NCBI GenBank assembly: GCA_017642565.1
Contig: JAGCOU010000039.1
Coordinates: 1 to 27,810, forward strand
Length of the DNA stretch: 27,810 bases
Origin: Alphaproteobacteria bacterium
Lineage (GTDB): Bacteria > Pseudomonadota > Alphaproteobacteria > Rs-D84
Direction of reading: 5' to 3'
The notes below the pieces were generated by a model. The model was not told the DNA's origin. It searched no databases and saw only the letters and a list, made by a program, of their open reading frames with translations. This document shows, one piece after another, positions 15,933 through 23,406 of the stretch (position 1 is its first letter; each line of letters opens with the position of its first letter). The translations under genes were made by a program, and so were the position numbers.

Positions 15933-16449
15933 TGTTCGCAGATTCTGTGACATAGCCATAATCATTTATCAAAGATGGCAAAGCATTATCCAGCACATTA
16001 AGCAAATTATTATAAAGTCCTAAGACTGCACCCCCAGAAAGCTTGTCTTCTATGGTTTGCAACGCATAATTTATTTGCGTTAACACATTATCGTGAATAT
16101 TTTCCCAAGAAGACAAATCTATATCTATATCGTGCAAATCTTGGAATGCCGCTAGTAGAAAATTAAAATCAGAATTTAAATCTTCGGGATCTATTTTCTG
16201 TGTTGGCTGATAATCAATAATTCTATCCAGTGATACCTTGCGGAAAATATCAATATGTTTACCAGACAAAGGCGCCGAAGCAAACACAACAGAACCACCA
16301 TTAAAATTTGAATTAGGGTTTACATCATATTGTGTATCGTCCAGCAAGACATTGTCTATTGCCACTTTGATATCTGCATTTTGAAAAAACGGAAAAGAAA
16401 ACACAAACTCTGTATTGCTTCCGTCTCCTGTGTATGAAATTTTATACAT
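15901..16449 (-). CDS. T7-type tail-fibre N-terminal domain protein
   Basis: 182 residues. The N-terminus, YKISYTGDGSNTEFVFSFPF and the following strands (DIKVAIDNVLL...YDVNPNSN), matches the phage T7 tail-fibre N-domain that attaches fibres to the tail. The middle is helical and the tail ends with a DYGSL motif. No receptor-binding shaft or tip follows, so it is either a fibre adaptor or a shortened fibre. Gene order after the tail tube genes and before terminase is consistent with a virion protein. Confidence 0.82.
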   Translation of the reverse strand: MYKISYTGDGSNTEFVFSFPFFQNADIKVAIDNVLLDDTQYDVNPNSNFNGGSVVFASAPLSGKHIDIFRKVSLDRIIDYQPTQKIDPEDLNSDFNFLLAAFQDLHDIDIDLSSWENIHDNVLTQINYALQTIEDKLSGGAVLGLYNNLLNVLDNALPSLINDYGYVTESANNENNDDYGSL

Positions 16450-16458
16450 GACACCCCC

Positions 16459-16806
16459 CTAGCCCGCTATTTTATCAATTCTAGACAACCAAGTTTTTAT
16501 TAAGTTTGGTTTTTTTGTTTTTATTTTTTTGATTTTTTCCAAATTGTCTTGCTTTTTTTTATCATACGGTTGCGATGCTTCTTCGCGCAAACGATTTAAG
16601 ACCGCATTCTCGGAAAAACTGTTACCCGAATTTCCGTTCCCTCCAAATTTTGCTCGTTGTGTTGCTAGTGCTTTTTTTATCAAATTTGTTTTTTCTGCTT
16701 CATCTGTTGCGATTTGAGATAAAATTTTCTGTCGTTCATTTGCATCAGTTTTCTTAGCATTATTATATTCTAAAACTTTTGTCACATCTGATACTAGTTG
16801 TCCCAT
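16459..16806 (-). CDS. Small conserved phage structural or assembly protein
   Basis: 115 residues, highly charged and helical. The core ATDEAEKTNLIKKALATQRA followed by KFGGNGNSGNSFSENAVLNRL is a conserved-looking block with a Gly/Asn/Ser hinge, and the C-terminus is very basic (KKIKTKKPNLIKTWLSRIDK). It lies between the tail tubular protein B and the tail-fibre gene, the slot for small head-tail or internal virion proteins. No function can be assigned. Confidence 0.72.
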   Translation of the reverse strand: MGQLVSDVTKVLEYNNAKKTDANERQKILSQIATDEAEKTNLIKKALATQRAKFGGNGNSGNSFSENAVLNRLREEASQPYDKKKQDNLEKIKKIKTKKPNLIKTWLSRIDKIAG

Positions 16807-16824
16807 AATAACCTCCTTATTATT

Positions 16825-18537
16825 TTATATTAAATACCAACCATCTATTGATACAGACAATATTGTCGCTGGTAGTTGTTCGCTGCTTGACAAAGTCCAC
16901 AAAGGCTCTAGTGTTTCCTGTTGGGTTCCCAATAAATTCATTGATAAATCACCAGTATAACCAGAACTGTTTTCTTCGTATGCCCAATTTGGTATTTCCG
17001 CACGATAATTATTTATAAACAAAGTTTTTGTTTTCATTACTCGCACAGAAACTTTTCTTGTTCTAATTTTCTTAGGGCTGTGGCCATTTACTATCATTGG
17101 AAAGGCTGATACTTTATAAGCAAAACCGTATGAATCTGCGTCGTTCAATTTTGTATTATCAAACTTTTCAAGATACTGTGTGTTTTGTCTTTTGACGATA
17201 ACATAGGTTTCGTCTCCAACGACTGTTATGTATTTGAATTGCCCATCTGTTTTATATTGTCCCCAGGCAGCAATATCTGTATTTGCATAGTTATGAAATA
17301 CTGCCATTGAACCATCTTGCATAACCATAAACAATTTATGTTGCGCAAGATTGTAAGCAATACTCACAGGCTGATTTAATAAATGTTTTGAATAAACACA
17401 TAAATCAGTTGCATTATATTTATTGTTAAGCGCATCTAAATCTAATTCGCGGATATCTTTACCTGACTGAGCAACAAATACTGTGCTGCCTTCAATTTGT
17501 TGTGGGGGCAGATATCTATTAACAATACTGCCTATGGATGTATGCTTTTTGATATTAACATTTGACGGTGTCAAAGGTGTGTTTGATATCGCCCATTCAC
17601 CAGTAGAAGTTAATATTTGTAACGCATCACAACTTACCAGATTACATATTTGATTATGTTGAGAAGATAATAAAACCGTATATATTGCTTCATCATCTAG
17701 TCCTGTACCCGTATCAAAATTGTTATATTCACCGACTTTGGACATCCAAATATTATTTGGAGCGGACGGTGTCCCACCAAAAACAAGTCTATTTTGATGG
17801 AAAGCAATAGTCATCGGCCATCCGCGTCTTGTGTTAAAAGTCGCTTCAAACCAGTCTGTTATCGGGGTAACCGGTATTGAAAAATCGCCGTTTGTATAAA
17901 CCGTAGCAACGCGCGCGCTTTGCACAGATTCTATAATCCATTGTTTGTTATTAACCAGTAATCTTATATTTAACCATGTGTTGTCCCATAAATCTGCGCT
18001 CGCAGTAAAGGTTGCATGATTATTATCTATGTTACTAATGCCGATAGTAATGGAAATATCTTGAGTATCGTCATAACGAGTAAACGGCATATTCAAAGTC
18101 GTATTTGAATTCATATAAAAACGAAATACGGTCAAAGAAAACCCTGTAGATGTCTTGGTTAATATTTGTGGCGCATAATCAGGATGCACAAAAAACATAG
18201 TGTTAAATCTTTGGACATACTGCAATTTACTTAAATCACTACTGTGCCACGGAGTAACGACAGTTGCTATTTTACTGTCATTGTAATAAACATCCAGCAA
18301 TCTTTCATAAAAAACCAGCAAATATTTTTCTGATTCGTTGATTACAAAAGGTACTAATATCGCATTGTTTGCGATGTTTTTTATTTTCTTTAATCCTGGT
18401 CTGCGGCGCAAGCCTCCTGATTCTAGGACGTCCATATTTTCAAGTTTTGCCACACCATGAACAGTATTTATCGCATAAAATTCTGGTGCAACTTCACCAC
18501 TAGAAAAAACATTTTGTGTTTTAAGAAAATTTCCCAT
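16825..18537 (-). CDS. Phage tail tubular protein B-like (tail nozzle) protein
   Basis: 570 residues. The N-terminus (MGNFLKTQNVFSSGEVAPEF, then a segment ending SGGLRRRPGLKKI) has the F(S/T)xGExxP...GGxxRRPG pattern of podovirus tail/stabilisation proteins that form the nozzle. The remainder is beta-rich with repeated blade-like strands, consistent with the beta-propeller of T7 gp12. T7 gp12 is longer (about 794), so this is a compact form. It follows the tail tubular A-like gene by 16 bases, the usual pairing. Confidence 0.83.
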   Translation of the reverse strand: MGNFLKTQNVFSSGEVAPEFYAINTVHGVAKLENMDVLESGGLRRRPGLKKIKNIANNAILVPFVINESEKYLLVFYERLLDVYYNDSKIATVVTPWHSSDLSKLQYVQRFNTMFFVHPDYAPQILTKTSTGFSLTVFRFYMNSNTTLNMPFTRYDDTQDISITIGISNIDNNHATFTASADLWDNTWLNIRLLVNNKQWIIESVQSARVATVYTNGDFSIPVTPITDWFEATFNTRRGWPMTIAFHQNRLVFGGTPSAPNNIWMSKVGEYNNFDTGTGLDDEAIYTVLLSSQHNQICNLVSCDALQILTSTGEWAISNTPLTPSNVNIKKHTSIGSIVNRYLPPQQIEGSTVFVAQSGKDIRELDLDALNNKYNATDLCVYSKHLLNQPVSIAYNLAQHKLFMVMQDGSMAVFHNYANTDIAAWGQYKTDGQFKYITVVGDETYVIVKRQNTQYLEKFDNTKLNDADSYGFAYKVSAFPMIVNGHSPKKIRTRKVSVRVMKTKTLFINNYRAEIPNWAYEENSSGYTGDLSMNLLGTQQETLEPLWTLSSSEQLPATILSVSIDGWYLI

Positions 18538-18553
18538 TATGCAGTCCTTTTGG

Positions 18554-19072
18554 TTAAAATCTCGAACTTATCAAAGAAAAATCGTTTATATTTGATTGGT
18601 TTGAAGATGTACTGTCTATGAATTTTGCAGATTGAAATTCTGATTCGTACAAAGCAGTCATCATCTTAAAAACATTCGCATCACCTATCAAAGGAATGCA
18701 AAATTCTACTGCCAATTTTGTCGCAACAAGTGTTGCAAAATATCCCGGGAAATCTTCCGGTTCAGTTTTCACAATTGCTGATATTTCTAAACTATCCCCA
18801 GATGTGTTTATTGTATTGCCTGTGATTTGACCTTCACATTTTAATACGCGCAACACATTCGCAGGTATTAAAAAATCTCCATCTGTATTTTTAGTTAAAA
18901 CTATACTTTGTGTTGCAAAACGCCACGGAAAAGTTGCCAGCAAAGTATCTGTCACAGGCTCAAACAAAGTCCGCGACAACTGCGCAGATGCAGAATCTTC
19001 ACGCCAAGATTGGATTGGTTTTTCACCTAGTTTTAACAAAGCCATTGAACATAAATCTATTTTTGTAAACAT
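18554..19072 (-). CDS. Phage tail tubular protein A-like (adaptor) protein
   Basis: 172 residues. The pattern ALLKLGEKPIQSW...LSRTLFEPVTDTLLATFPWRFA at residues about 10-55 is typical of the gp11-like adaptor ring that binds the portal and starts the short tail. The protein is nearly all helical at both ends, with a short beta insert in the middle. Length is near the T7 protein (about 196). Placed between the small head protein and the nozzle gene. Confidence 0.85.
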   Translation of the reverse strand: MFTKIDLCSMALLKLGEKPIQSWREDSASAQLSRTLFEPVTDTLLATFPWRFATQSIVLTKNTDGDFLIPANVLRVLKCEGQITGNTINTSGDSLEISAIVKTEPEDFPGYFATLVATKLAVEFCIPLIGDANVFKMMTALYESEFQSAKFIDSTSSNQSNINDFSLISSRF

Positions 19073-19090
19073 ATCTTATACCTATTGATT

Positions 19091-19119
19091 GAAAAACGGG
19101 CCGCCAGATGCGACCCGTT
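19091..19119 (-). terminator. Intrinsic terminator inside the phage operon
   Basis: On the minus strand a 10-bp stem with one G-U pair (arms 19119-19110 and 19104-19095), 5-base loop and a short T-run lies between the small head gene and the tail adaptor gene. It would lower head-to-tail readthrough unless overridden. Confidence 0.65.
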
Positions 19120-19138
19120 ATATAAAAAGAAAACACGT

Positions 19139-19369
19139 TTATGATAACGCACCAACAGTAACTACGCCTTCTGATATAGTAATTGCTTTGATTGTTGCCC
19201 CGTTGGAACCATTAATCAAAATGATATCACCTGTATTCATCAAAGTTTTTACACTGGAAAAATAACCAGAAGCAGTTATAGTCGCTAATGTAGCGCTTTC
19301 TTTATAGTGCCACAAAGTAAAGCCGTTTGCATACGCAATCACAGACAAGTTTTTATTCTGAAAAGCCAT
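19139..19369 (-). CDS. Small head-associated protein, possible capsid decoration protein
   Basis: 76 residues, beta-rich, starting MAFQNKNLSVIAYANGFTLW with the conserved-looking block YANGFTLWHYK. It lies directly after the capsid gene and has a strong RBS (AAAAGGGA). Small beta proteins in this position are often capsid decoration or vertex proteins. The function is inferred from size and position only. Confidence 0.75.
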   Translation of the reverse strand: MAFQNKNLSVIAYANGFTLWHYKESATLATITASGYFSSVKTLMNTGDIILINGSNGATIKAITISEGVVTVGALS

Positions 19370-19391
19370 TTTGTTCCCTTTTGGTTATATG

Positions 19392-20219
19392 TTAAGCCGC
19401 ATCATCATCGCACTTGATACGAACAATGCCTTCGTTATCAATCAAAACAGCACCCTGAGACATGCTATTGCTGATAAAGTGTGCAGCACGTTCGCCGTGC
19501 CATGTGATATCTGTTTTTACTTCTTGACCACAAGCATGACCAATACTAGATGCATGATACATAAAACAATCACGGTCATCTCCGCTTGCCAAAGGAAGTG
19601 CATTACACAAAATCCAATTAACACCCAACCATTTTCTAGATTCGCAACCATCTACCAAAGGTGTAGCATTACCAACATAATCAGCAGAAACAAATTCAGA
19701 AATTTTTAACAATTCGTTCCATTGATGAACGCCAACAACAGCGAATCTGCGACCATCATCTGGCACATCGTTTTCATTCAATTTTTCCAAAGCAGACATA
19801 ATAAGAGCCTTGGTTAAACCTGTGCTGTAATCACCGACATATTGAGTTGCATTGTTCATTGCTGCAATAATCAATTCATCTGTTTTGCGTCCCAAAGCAT
19901 AAGCCCCAGCAGAAGCAACAACACGACGTTCATCTACATTAGTTTTCAATTCATCCAATGCGTCTACCCAATCACCTGCATAGTAATCTTGCAAAGTGCA
20001 TTCTACTGGCGTGTGATTTAAATTCATCACAGGGACAATCCCATGACGAGATTTTGTGCTGGCAATACCTTTGCCAACTTTTTGAAAGGTTGTAGAAGCG
20101 CCAACAACTCCAGATTTGCTGCGAATTGTAGAACGCAATTTTGTGCCCATTTGTTGATATGCCAAATGAACATCTGCTTCAAATTGTTTTATAAACACTT
20201 GGTCTACTGACATAGACAT
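19392..20219 (-). CDS. Phage major capsid protein
   Basis: 275 residues of a compact HK97-fold capsid type seen in podovirus-like prophages. The N-terminal FIKQFEADVHLAYQQMGTKL helix, STTFQKVGKG strand and the following DYYAGDWVDALDELK segment (P-loop and spine region) are typical, as is the RRFAVVGVHQW block in the middle. RBS AAGGAT precedes the ATG. The gene should follow the scaffold directly, but a histone-like gene sits between them here. Confidence 0.85.
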   Translation of the reverse strand: MSMSVDQVFIKQFEADVHLAYQQMGTKLRSTIRSKSGVVGASTTFQKVGKGIASTKSRHGIVPVMNLNHTPVECTLQDYYAGDWVDALDELKTNVDERRVVASAGAYALGRKTDELIIAAMNNATQYVGDYSTGLTKALIMSALEKLNENDVPDDGRRFAVVGVHQWNELLKISEFVSADYVGNATPLVDGCESRKWLGVNWILCNALPLASGDDRDCFMYHASSIGHACGQEVKTDITWHGERAAHFISNSMSQGAVLIDNEGIVRIKCDDDAA

Positions 20220-20345
20220 AAGAAATCCTTTTTGTTTAAGTTAACTAAGCCTTGCGGCATGAAAATTTTGATTAATGGTTATGCAAGTAAATGCGCCATA
20301 AAAACAAAATGTTACATTCGGGTCCACAAAAATGGATTATCCAAT

Positions 20346-20382
20346 AAAAAATTCAGTTAGACTTTTAATAATCTAACTGAAA
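20346..20382 (-). terminator. Intrinsic terminator downstream of the histone-like gene
   Basis: A perfect 10-bp inverted repeat TTCAGTTAGA (20352-20361) / TCTAACTGAA (20372-20381) is followed on the minus strand by TTTTTT. It is the second of two tandem terminators before the capsid gene. Confidence 0.7.
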
Positions 20383-20391
20383 AATTTATCA

Positions 20392-20424
20392 TAAAAAAAT
20401 CCCCAAAATCTAAGATTCTGGGGA
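20392..20424 (-). terminator. Intrinsic terminator of the histone-like gene
   Basis: On the minus strand a C/G-rich stem (CCCC 20404-20401 region pairing with GGGG 20423-20420, extended by A/T pairs) ends in a run of seven T. It sits 23 bases after the histone-like stop. Confidence 0.85.
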
Positions 20425-20446
20425 CAAATAATTGATTAATTATTTA

Positions 20447-20755
20447 TTATTTTTTCTTTACTACTTTTTTAGCAGCTGGTTTTTTTGCAGGTGCTTTTTT
20501 AGCAACTGGTTTTTTTGCAGCAACTTTTTTTGCAGGTGCTTTCTTAGCAGCTGGTTTTTTTGCAACTACTTTTTTAGCAACTGGTTTTTTTGCAGCAACT
20601 TTTTTTGCAGGTGCTTTTTTAGCAACTGGTTTTTTTGCAGCAACTTTTTTTGCAGCTGGTTTTTTTGCAGCAACTTTTTTTACAGCTGGTTTTTTTGCAG
20701 CTGGTTTAGCAGCTGTTTTTGTGCAAGCACATTTTTTCTTAGAACCAAATAACAT
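20447..20755 (-). CDS. Histone H1-like Lys/Ala/Pro-repeat DNA-binding protein
   Basis: 102 residues, almost wholly repeats of (K/A)KKxAAKK and KKAPAKK units after an N-terminal MLFGSKKKCACTK. This is the composition of bacterial H1-like proteins (Hc2-type, AlgP-like tails), which bind and compact DNA non-specifically. It has a strong RBS (AAAGGAG), its own promoter and two terminators, so it is a self-contained transcription unit placed between scaffold and capsid. It could be a host nucleoid protein inserted into the phage module or a phage accessory gene that helps condense packaged DNA; the sequence does not decide. Confidence 0.85.
   Translation of the reverse strand: MLFGSKKKCACTKTAAKPAAKKPAVKKVAAKKPAAKKVAAKKPVAKKAPAKKVAAKKPVAKKVVAKKPAAKKAPAKKVAAKKPVAKKAPAKKPAAKKVVKKK
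20459..20715. repeat. Degenerate tandem repeat within the histone-like gene
   Basis: Units built from GCTTTTTTAGCAACTGG and GTTTTTTTGCAGCAAC-like blocks recur about 30-60 bases apart, encoding the KKP/KKAPAKK protein repeats. Such DNA is prone to slippage and length variation between strains. Confidence 0.75.
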
Positions 20756-20812
20756 AATTCTCTCCTTTCTATGTTTTCGGATAGAACAAAATTTTTTTTG
20801 TTCTTGTTTTAT

Positions 20813-20841
20813 ATTTTATATGAAACAAAACAAATAGTAAA
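20813..20841 (-). promoter_or_regulatory. Promoter of the histone-like gene
   Basis: On the minus strand TTTACT (20841-20836) and TAAAAT (20818-20813) are separated by 17 bases. A 5' leader of about 50 bases contains an AGAACAAAA/TTTTGTTCT inverted repeat (20783-20803 region). Confidence 0.65.
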
Positions 20842-20854
20842 GAATAAAATGAAT

Positions 20855-21511
20855 TTATGAATATAATTTTTTAAAACCATTTTCAATTTTTCTAACATAC
20901 TCTTCATCATGGTCGCGCCAATATTTTGGATCGCGCATCATGTTTCGCAAAACATCATCAGTTAAATTTTCTGTTGTGTTTTTATTTGTTAAAACATCCG
21001 GTTCAAGAGATTGCATCATTCTGTACATGCCTTGTATTCCCTGGGGTGTAGAGCACAACTCTTCAAACGCATCCTTTGGTAAAAATCTTTCACCAAACGC
21101 ATTTATTTCACGCAAAGCCTCGTTCATTTTTTCATCATCACCAAAAAAATTTTTCAATTCATTTATTGCGCTTGTTTGCTTTTGAAGTTGAAATAAATTT
21201 TTTAATGTTGGTTGTAAAAATTCTTCAGCGATTGCATAAATTTGTTCAACTTGTTTTGAAGTCAAACCAATTTCATGAAATTTTTCACGAACCGATTCGT
21301 CTTCGAGCAAAGGATTAATTGGATAATCAGAAGCGTTATCTGGCACTCCAATTGCACGATTAAATTTTTGTTTTGTTGCATCATCGCTGTCATCATTTGG
21401 CAGTGTCACCATATTGCTCATCTTTTTTTCGAGCTCACAATATGATTTAACTAATGCAGAAGTGTTTAATTCACCTTTGTCATCTAGAAATTTTTCTGGA
21501 ATTTGTTCCAT
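20855..21511 (-). CDS. Phage capsid scaffolding protein
   Basis: 218 residues from ATG 21511 (RBS AAAGGA; the frame opens 93 bases earlier but without support). It begins MEQIPEKFLDDKGELNTSAL, has a YCELEKKM helix, then DNASDYPINPLLEDE and a helical region rich in Glu and Lys. The C-terminal part is basic. The pattern GVPDxAxxYxI near residue 63 is typical of phage scaffold proteins that guide capsid assembly and are then lost. Overlaps the holin-like gene by 32 bases. Confidence 0.8.
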   Translation of the reverse strand: MEQIPEKFLDDKGELNTSALVKSYCELEKKMSNMVTLPNDDSDDATKQKFNRAIGVPDNASDYPINPLLEDESVREKFHEIGLTSKQVEQIYAIAEEFLQPTLKNLFQLQKQTSAINELKNFFGDDEKMNEALREINAFGERFLPKDAFEELCSTPQGIQGMYRMMQSLEPDVLTNKNTTENLTDDVLRNMMRDPKYWRDHDEEYVRKIENGFKKLYS

Positions 21512-21701
21512 TAGATTTTCCTTTGGTTGAAGATTCTTGTTTAAGAAAATAAATTCCGCCCAATGTAAATATAGTTTGTAACATTGTAAATATATCTGCG
21601 TCACCTATGAGATAAGCACCTATGGCAGATATAATACCAACGCTGGACACTACATAAGTTTTACGATTTTGTAAATAACCGCCTTTGATTATTCTATTCA
21701 T
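21480..21701 (-). CDS. Holin-like small membrane protein
   Basis: 73 residues with a basic N-terminus and two hydrophobic segments (VVSSVGIISAIGAYLIGD at about 18-35 and FTMLQTIFTLGGIYFLK at about 38-54). A charged, polar C-terminus follows. Size, two helices and location next to a cell-wall hydrolase fit a class II holin that would permeabilise the inner membrane. No diagnostic motif exists for this class. Confidence 0.65.
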   Translation of the reverse strand: MNRIIKGGYLQNRKTYVVSSVGIISAIGAYLIGDADIFTMLQTIFTLGGIYFLKQESSTKGKSNGTNSRKISR

Positions 21702-21718
21702 GATTTTCCTTTTGCTGT

Positions 21719-22129
21719 TTATAAATAGTAAAGTATATCTTCACACTCAAAAATGTACCCGCGCGCGATTGCCCATTGTGGCAAAACATCTGTGTGATGA
21801 AATCTAGTTGCACCAAAAACACTGTCGCTCAAATTACCATGCAACATAGTTTTTACAATTCGTAAACACATTTGAAATTTTTTATCATTGGCGTCCACAG
21901 ATAAAAATTTATGTTGCGGAGATTTTTCATTTAACGCGTCAAAAATATTTTTATCTGTCGCAATATCTTCAAAAGATTTTTCATATTTGATATGAATATT
22001 GTAAATCATTGATGTCATTGCTTCAACAGCCTTTAAAGATATGCCTTTGGTTTCAGCGAACACAATTCGCGCTAGATTATACGCAAGAACTTGTGTCTCG
22101 TCTGGATTTTTTATTAAACTTAGTTGCAT
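21719..22129 (-). CDS. SleB-type cell wall hydrolase (endolysin)
   Basis: 136 residues from ATG 22129, chosen for its RBS (AGGTAA) and because the upstream part of the frame crosses two terminators. The SleB/CwlJ hydrolase pattern is present: LARIVFAETKG with the catalytic Glu, then GATRFHHTDVLPQWA near residue 105 and a final hydrophobic strand. It would cleave peptidoglycan for lysis or release. No signal peptide, so export would need the adjacent holin-like protein. First gene of the phage operon, behind two terminators. Confidence 0.85.
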   Translation of the reverse strand: MQLSLIKNPDETQVLAYNLARIVFAETKGISLKAVEAMTSMIYNIHIKYEKSFEDIATDKNIFDALNEKSPQHKFLSVDANDKKFQMCLRIVKTMLHGNLSDSVFGATRFHHTDVLPQWAIARGYIFECEDILYYL

Positions 22130-22154
22130 GATTTTTACCTGTGTTGTGTTAAAT

Positions 22155-22181
22155 AAAAAAAACGCACGACAAATGCGTGCG
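22155..22181 (-). terminator. Second tandem terminator before the phage operon
   Basis: On the minus strand CGCACG/CGTGCG (22181-22176 and 22168-22163) with a 7-base loop is followed by a long T-run. It lies 26 bases before the endolysin start, leaving no room for a promoter after it. Confidence 0.8.
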
Positions 22182-22196
22182 GAAATAAAAACAAGA

Positions 22197-22221
22197 ATAA
22201 AAAAACCGCCCTTTGTGGCGG
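22197..22221 (-). terminator. First tandem terminator before the phage operon
   Basis: On the minus strand CCGCC/GGCGG (22221-22217 and 22210-22206), loop ACAAAG, followed by a run of seven T. It serves as birA terminator and also lies downstream of the phage-side promoter. Confidence 0.82.
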
Positions 22222-22248
22222 ATAGAATTCTTACTCTTGATGTGACAT

Positions 22249-22277
22249 ATATTATCACAAATTGACATCAAAGTCAA
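22249..22277 (-). promoter_or_regulatory. Strong promoter with palindromic operator-like sites upstream of the phage operon
   Basis: On the minus strand TTGACT (22277-22272) and TAATAT (22254-22249) are spaced by 17 bases. TTGAC-N6-GTCAA (22262-22277) overlaps the -35, and TGTGA-N9-TCACA (22241-22259) covers the -10 and start. Both dyads are candidate repressor or CRP/FNR-type sites. Transcripts from here must pass two intrinsic terminators. Confidence 0.72.
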
Positions 22278-22283
22278 GCGCTT

Positions 22284-22985
22284 TTAAATACTGATTTCGT
22301 CTCCGTATGTTAAAATATACCTTGAACCTTCGCGTAAAACCAATGCGCCGTCTTCGTTAAGCCCCATCAATTCTGCCTCTTTGCCATGATATTGAATTGT
22401 TTTATTAAGTCCCGCAGCAAGATTCATCCAACGTTCCCGAACAATAGAAAAATTTGCACCACGCCATTTATCTATTTTTTTCATCAACACATTTAAGACA
22501 TCTTGGATATCAACATCTTTGTAATTATTTATCTTGGTAGTTTTATATTCTTTGACAGTTGGACAAGTTTTTATATTTATCCCTATGCCAACAATTACAA
22601 AATTTTGAGAATATTCAATTAGCACGCCACTGATTTTTTTGCCGTCTATTAAAACATCATTAGGCCATTTTATTTGCGGCGTTATTCCAAACGAAATCAA
22701 AGTTTCTGCAATAGCAACCGCCACAGCATAAGAAAGTTTTGGGTCGCGTTCACCGATTCTATAGATAAAAGATACATATAAATTTCCGTGGTGCGAAACC
22801 CAAGTCCGTCTGTATCGTCCGCGTCCTGCGCTTTGCGCCAATGCCATAATCACAGTTTTATTTGTTGCTTCGCCACGTGCGATTAAATCATGCGCTAAAT
22901 CTTGCGTGCTTGAGATTTTATCAAAAGATAATAATTTATAAGCGTCCAATTCTGTATTTTCCGTTTTCGTTTTGAATGAAATCAT
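22284..22985 (-). CDS. birA: Biotin-[acetyl-CoA carboxylase] ligase
   Basis: Cytosolic enzyme that makes biotinyl-AMP and transfers biotin to the carboxyl carrier protein. About 233 residues with the catalytic block SAGRGRYRRTW at residues about 54-64, then NLYVSFIYR and the KWPNDVLIDGKKISGVLIE motif that binds biotin and ATP, and GIGINI. The N-terminal DNA-binding domain of E. coli BirA is missing, as in many alphaproteobacteria. ATG 22985 overlaps the winged-helix gene by 50 bases; ATG 23024 would add 13 residues. The start lacks a good Shine-Dalgarno, so coupling to the upstream gene is likely. Confidence 0.92.
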   Translation of the reverse strand: MISFKTKTENTELDAYKLLSFDKISSTQDLAHDLIARGEATNKTVIMALAQSAGRGRYRRTWVSHHGNLYVSFIYRIGERDPKLSYAVAVAIAETLISFGITPQIKWPNDVLIDGKKISGVLIEYSQNFVIVGIGINIKTCPTVKEYKTTKINNYKDVDIQDVLNVLMKKIDKWRGANFSIVRERWMNLAAGLNKTIQYHGKEAELMGLNEDGALVLREGSRYILTYGDEISI

Positions 22986-23355
22986 GTCCGTATTTTTTGC
23001 GCAACTGATAAACAGCATTTTCAACTGTGTGAGTTGTTATATCAGGCAGAAAACCAAGTCTTTCTTTTAATTCGCGCATAGATATATTTGGATATTTATA
23101 CAACACCACGAGAATTTTTCGTTGCAGGCCTGGCAAAATGATATATTGACCAAATATATCTGTTATAATGTCTTGGTGGTCAAGACAATCAAAAATAATT
23201 TTTTTCAAATCTGCAATAGAAACAGGTGCACCGGTATCGATATCATCAAAAAATACATCTGCCTCATTTTGATTATCAACAACGGTAGCACCCAAATCAG
23301 CAAAAATCTGCTGCCAATACTTGTCGGACGAATAAATCTTTATATTTTCTAACAT
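22936..23355 (-). CDS. Winged-helix DNA-binding protein
   Basis: 139 residues. The C-terminal half (ILVVLYKYPNISMRELKERL... HTVENAVYQLRKKYG... NGKYRI) is an OmpR/PhoB-type winged helix with its recognition helix at HTVENAVYQLRKKYG. The N-terminal half (IKIYSSDKYWQQIFADLGAT then a D-rich strand) resembles a shortened receiver but has no clear phospho-acceptor Asp pocket. It may be a transcription regulator co-transcribed with birA; the target is unknown. No signal peptide. Confidence 0.8.
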   Translation of the reverse strand: MLENIKIYSSDKYWQQIFADLGATVVDNQNEADVFFDDIDTGAPVSIADLKKIIFDCLDHQDIITDIFGQYIILPGLQRKILVVLYKYPNISMRELKERLGFLPDITTHTVENAVYQLRKKYGHDFIQNENGKYRIGRL

Positions 23356-23406
23356 ATTTGCAGAATACCTGAAAAACAGACATAGTGCAACATATTATTA
23401 GACTAT

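Larger units (their letters stand above)
9419..22129 (-). mobile_element. Podovirus-like structural module (domesticated prophage or GTA-like), interrupted by dnaB
   Basis: About 12.7 kb of minus-strand genes encode a near-complete short-tailed particle: lysin, holin-like protein, scaffold, capsid, small head protein, two tail tubular proteins, tail-fibre N-domain, terminase (in two halves), portal and small conserved genes. No integrase, phage polymerase, primase or recombinase is visible, nor T7-type internal virion proteins. A plus-strand cassette (12040-15327) splits the terminase, and a histone-like gene sits between scaffold and capsid. Frames are otherwise open. I found no flanking attachment repeats. 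Boundaries are set by the first and last phage-type genes and may be off by a gene. Confidence 0.85.

Noticed and set aside
20333..20343. Palindrome TGGATTATCCA upstream of the capsid gene
   Set aside because: Single short palindrome with no matching copy at other phage promoters, so no basis to call an operator.
20459..20715. CRISPR-like repeat array
   Set aside because: The repeats are coding, degenerate and lack unique spacers of regular length; no cas genes are present.
20432..20752. Plus-strand frame rich in Cys, Phe and Trp opposite the histone-like gene
   Set aside because: It is the mirror of the Lys/Ala repeat coding sequence. The minus frame has RBS, promoter and terminators; the plus frame has none.
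9419..22129. Prophage with ordinary attachment sites
   Set aside because: By eye I found no direct repeats flanking the module, no integrase, and no tRNA at either end.
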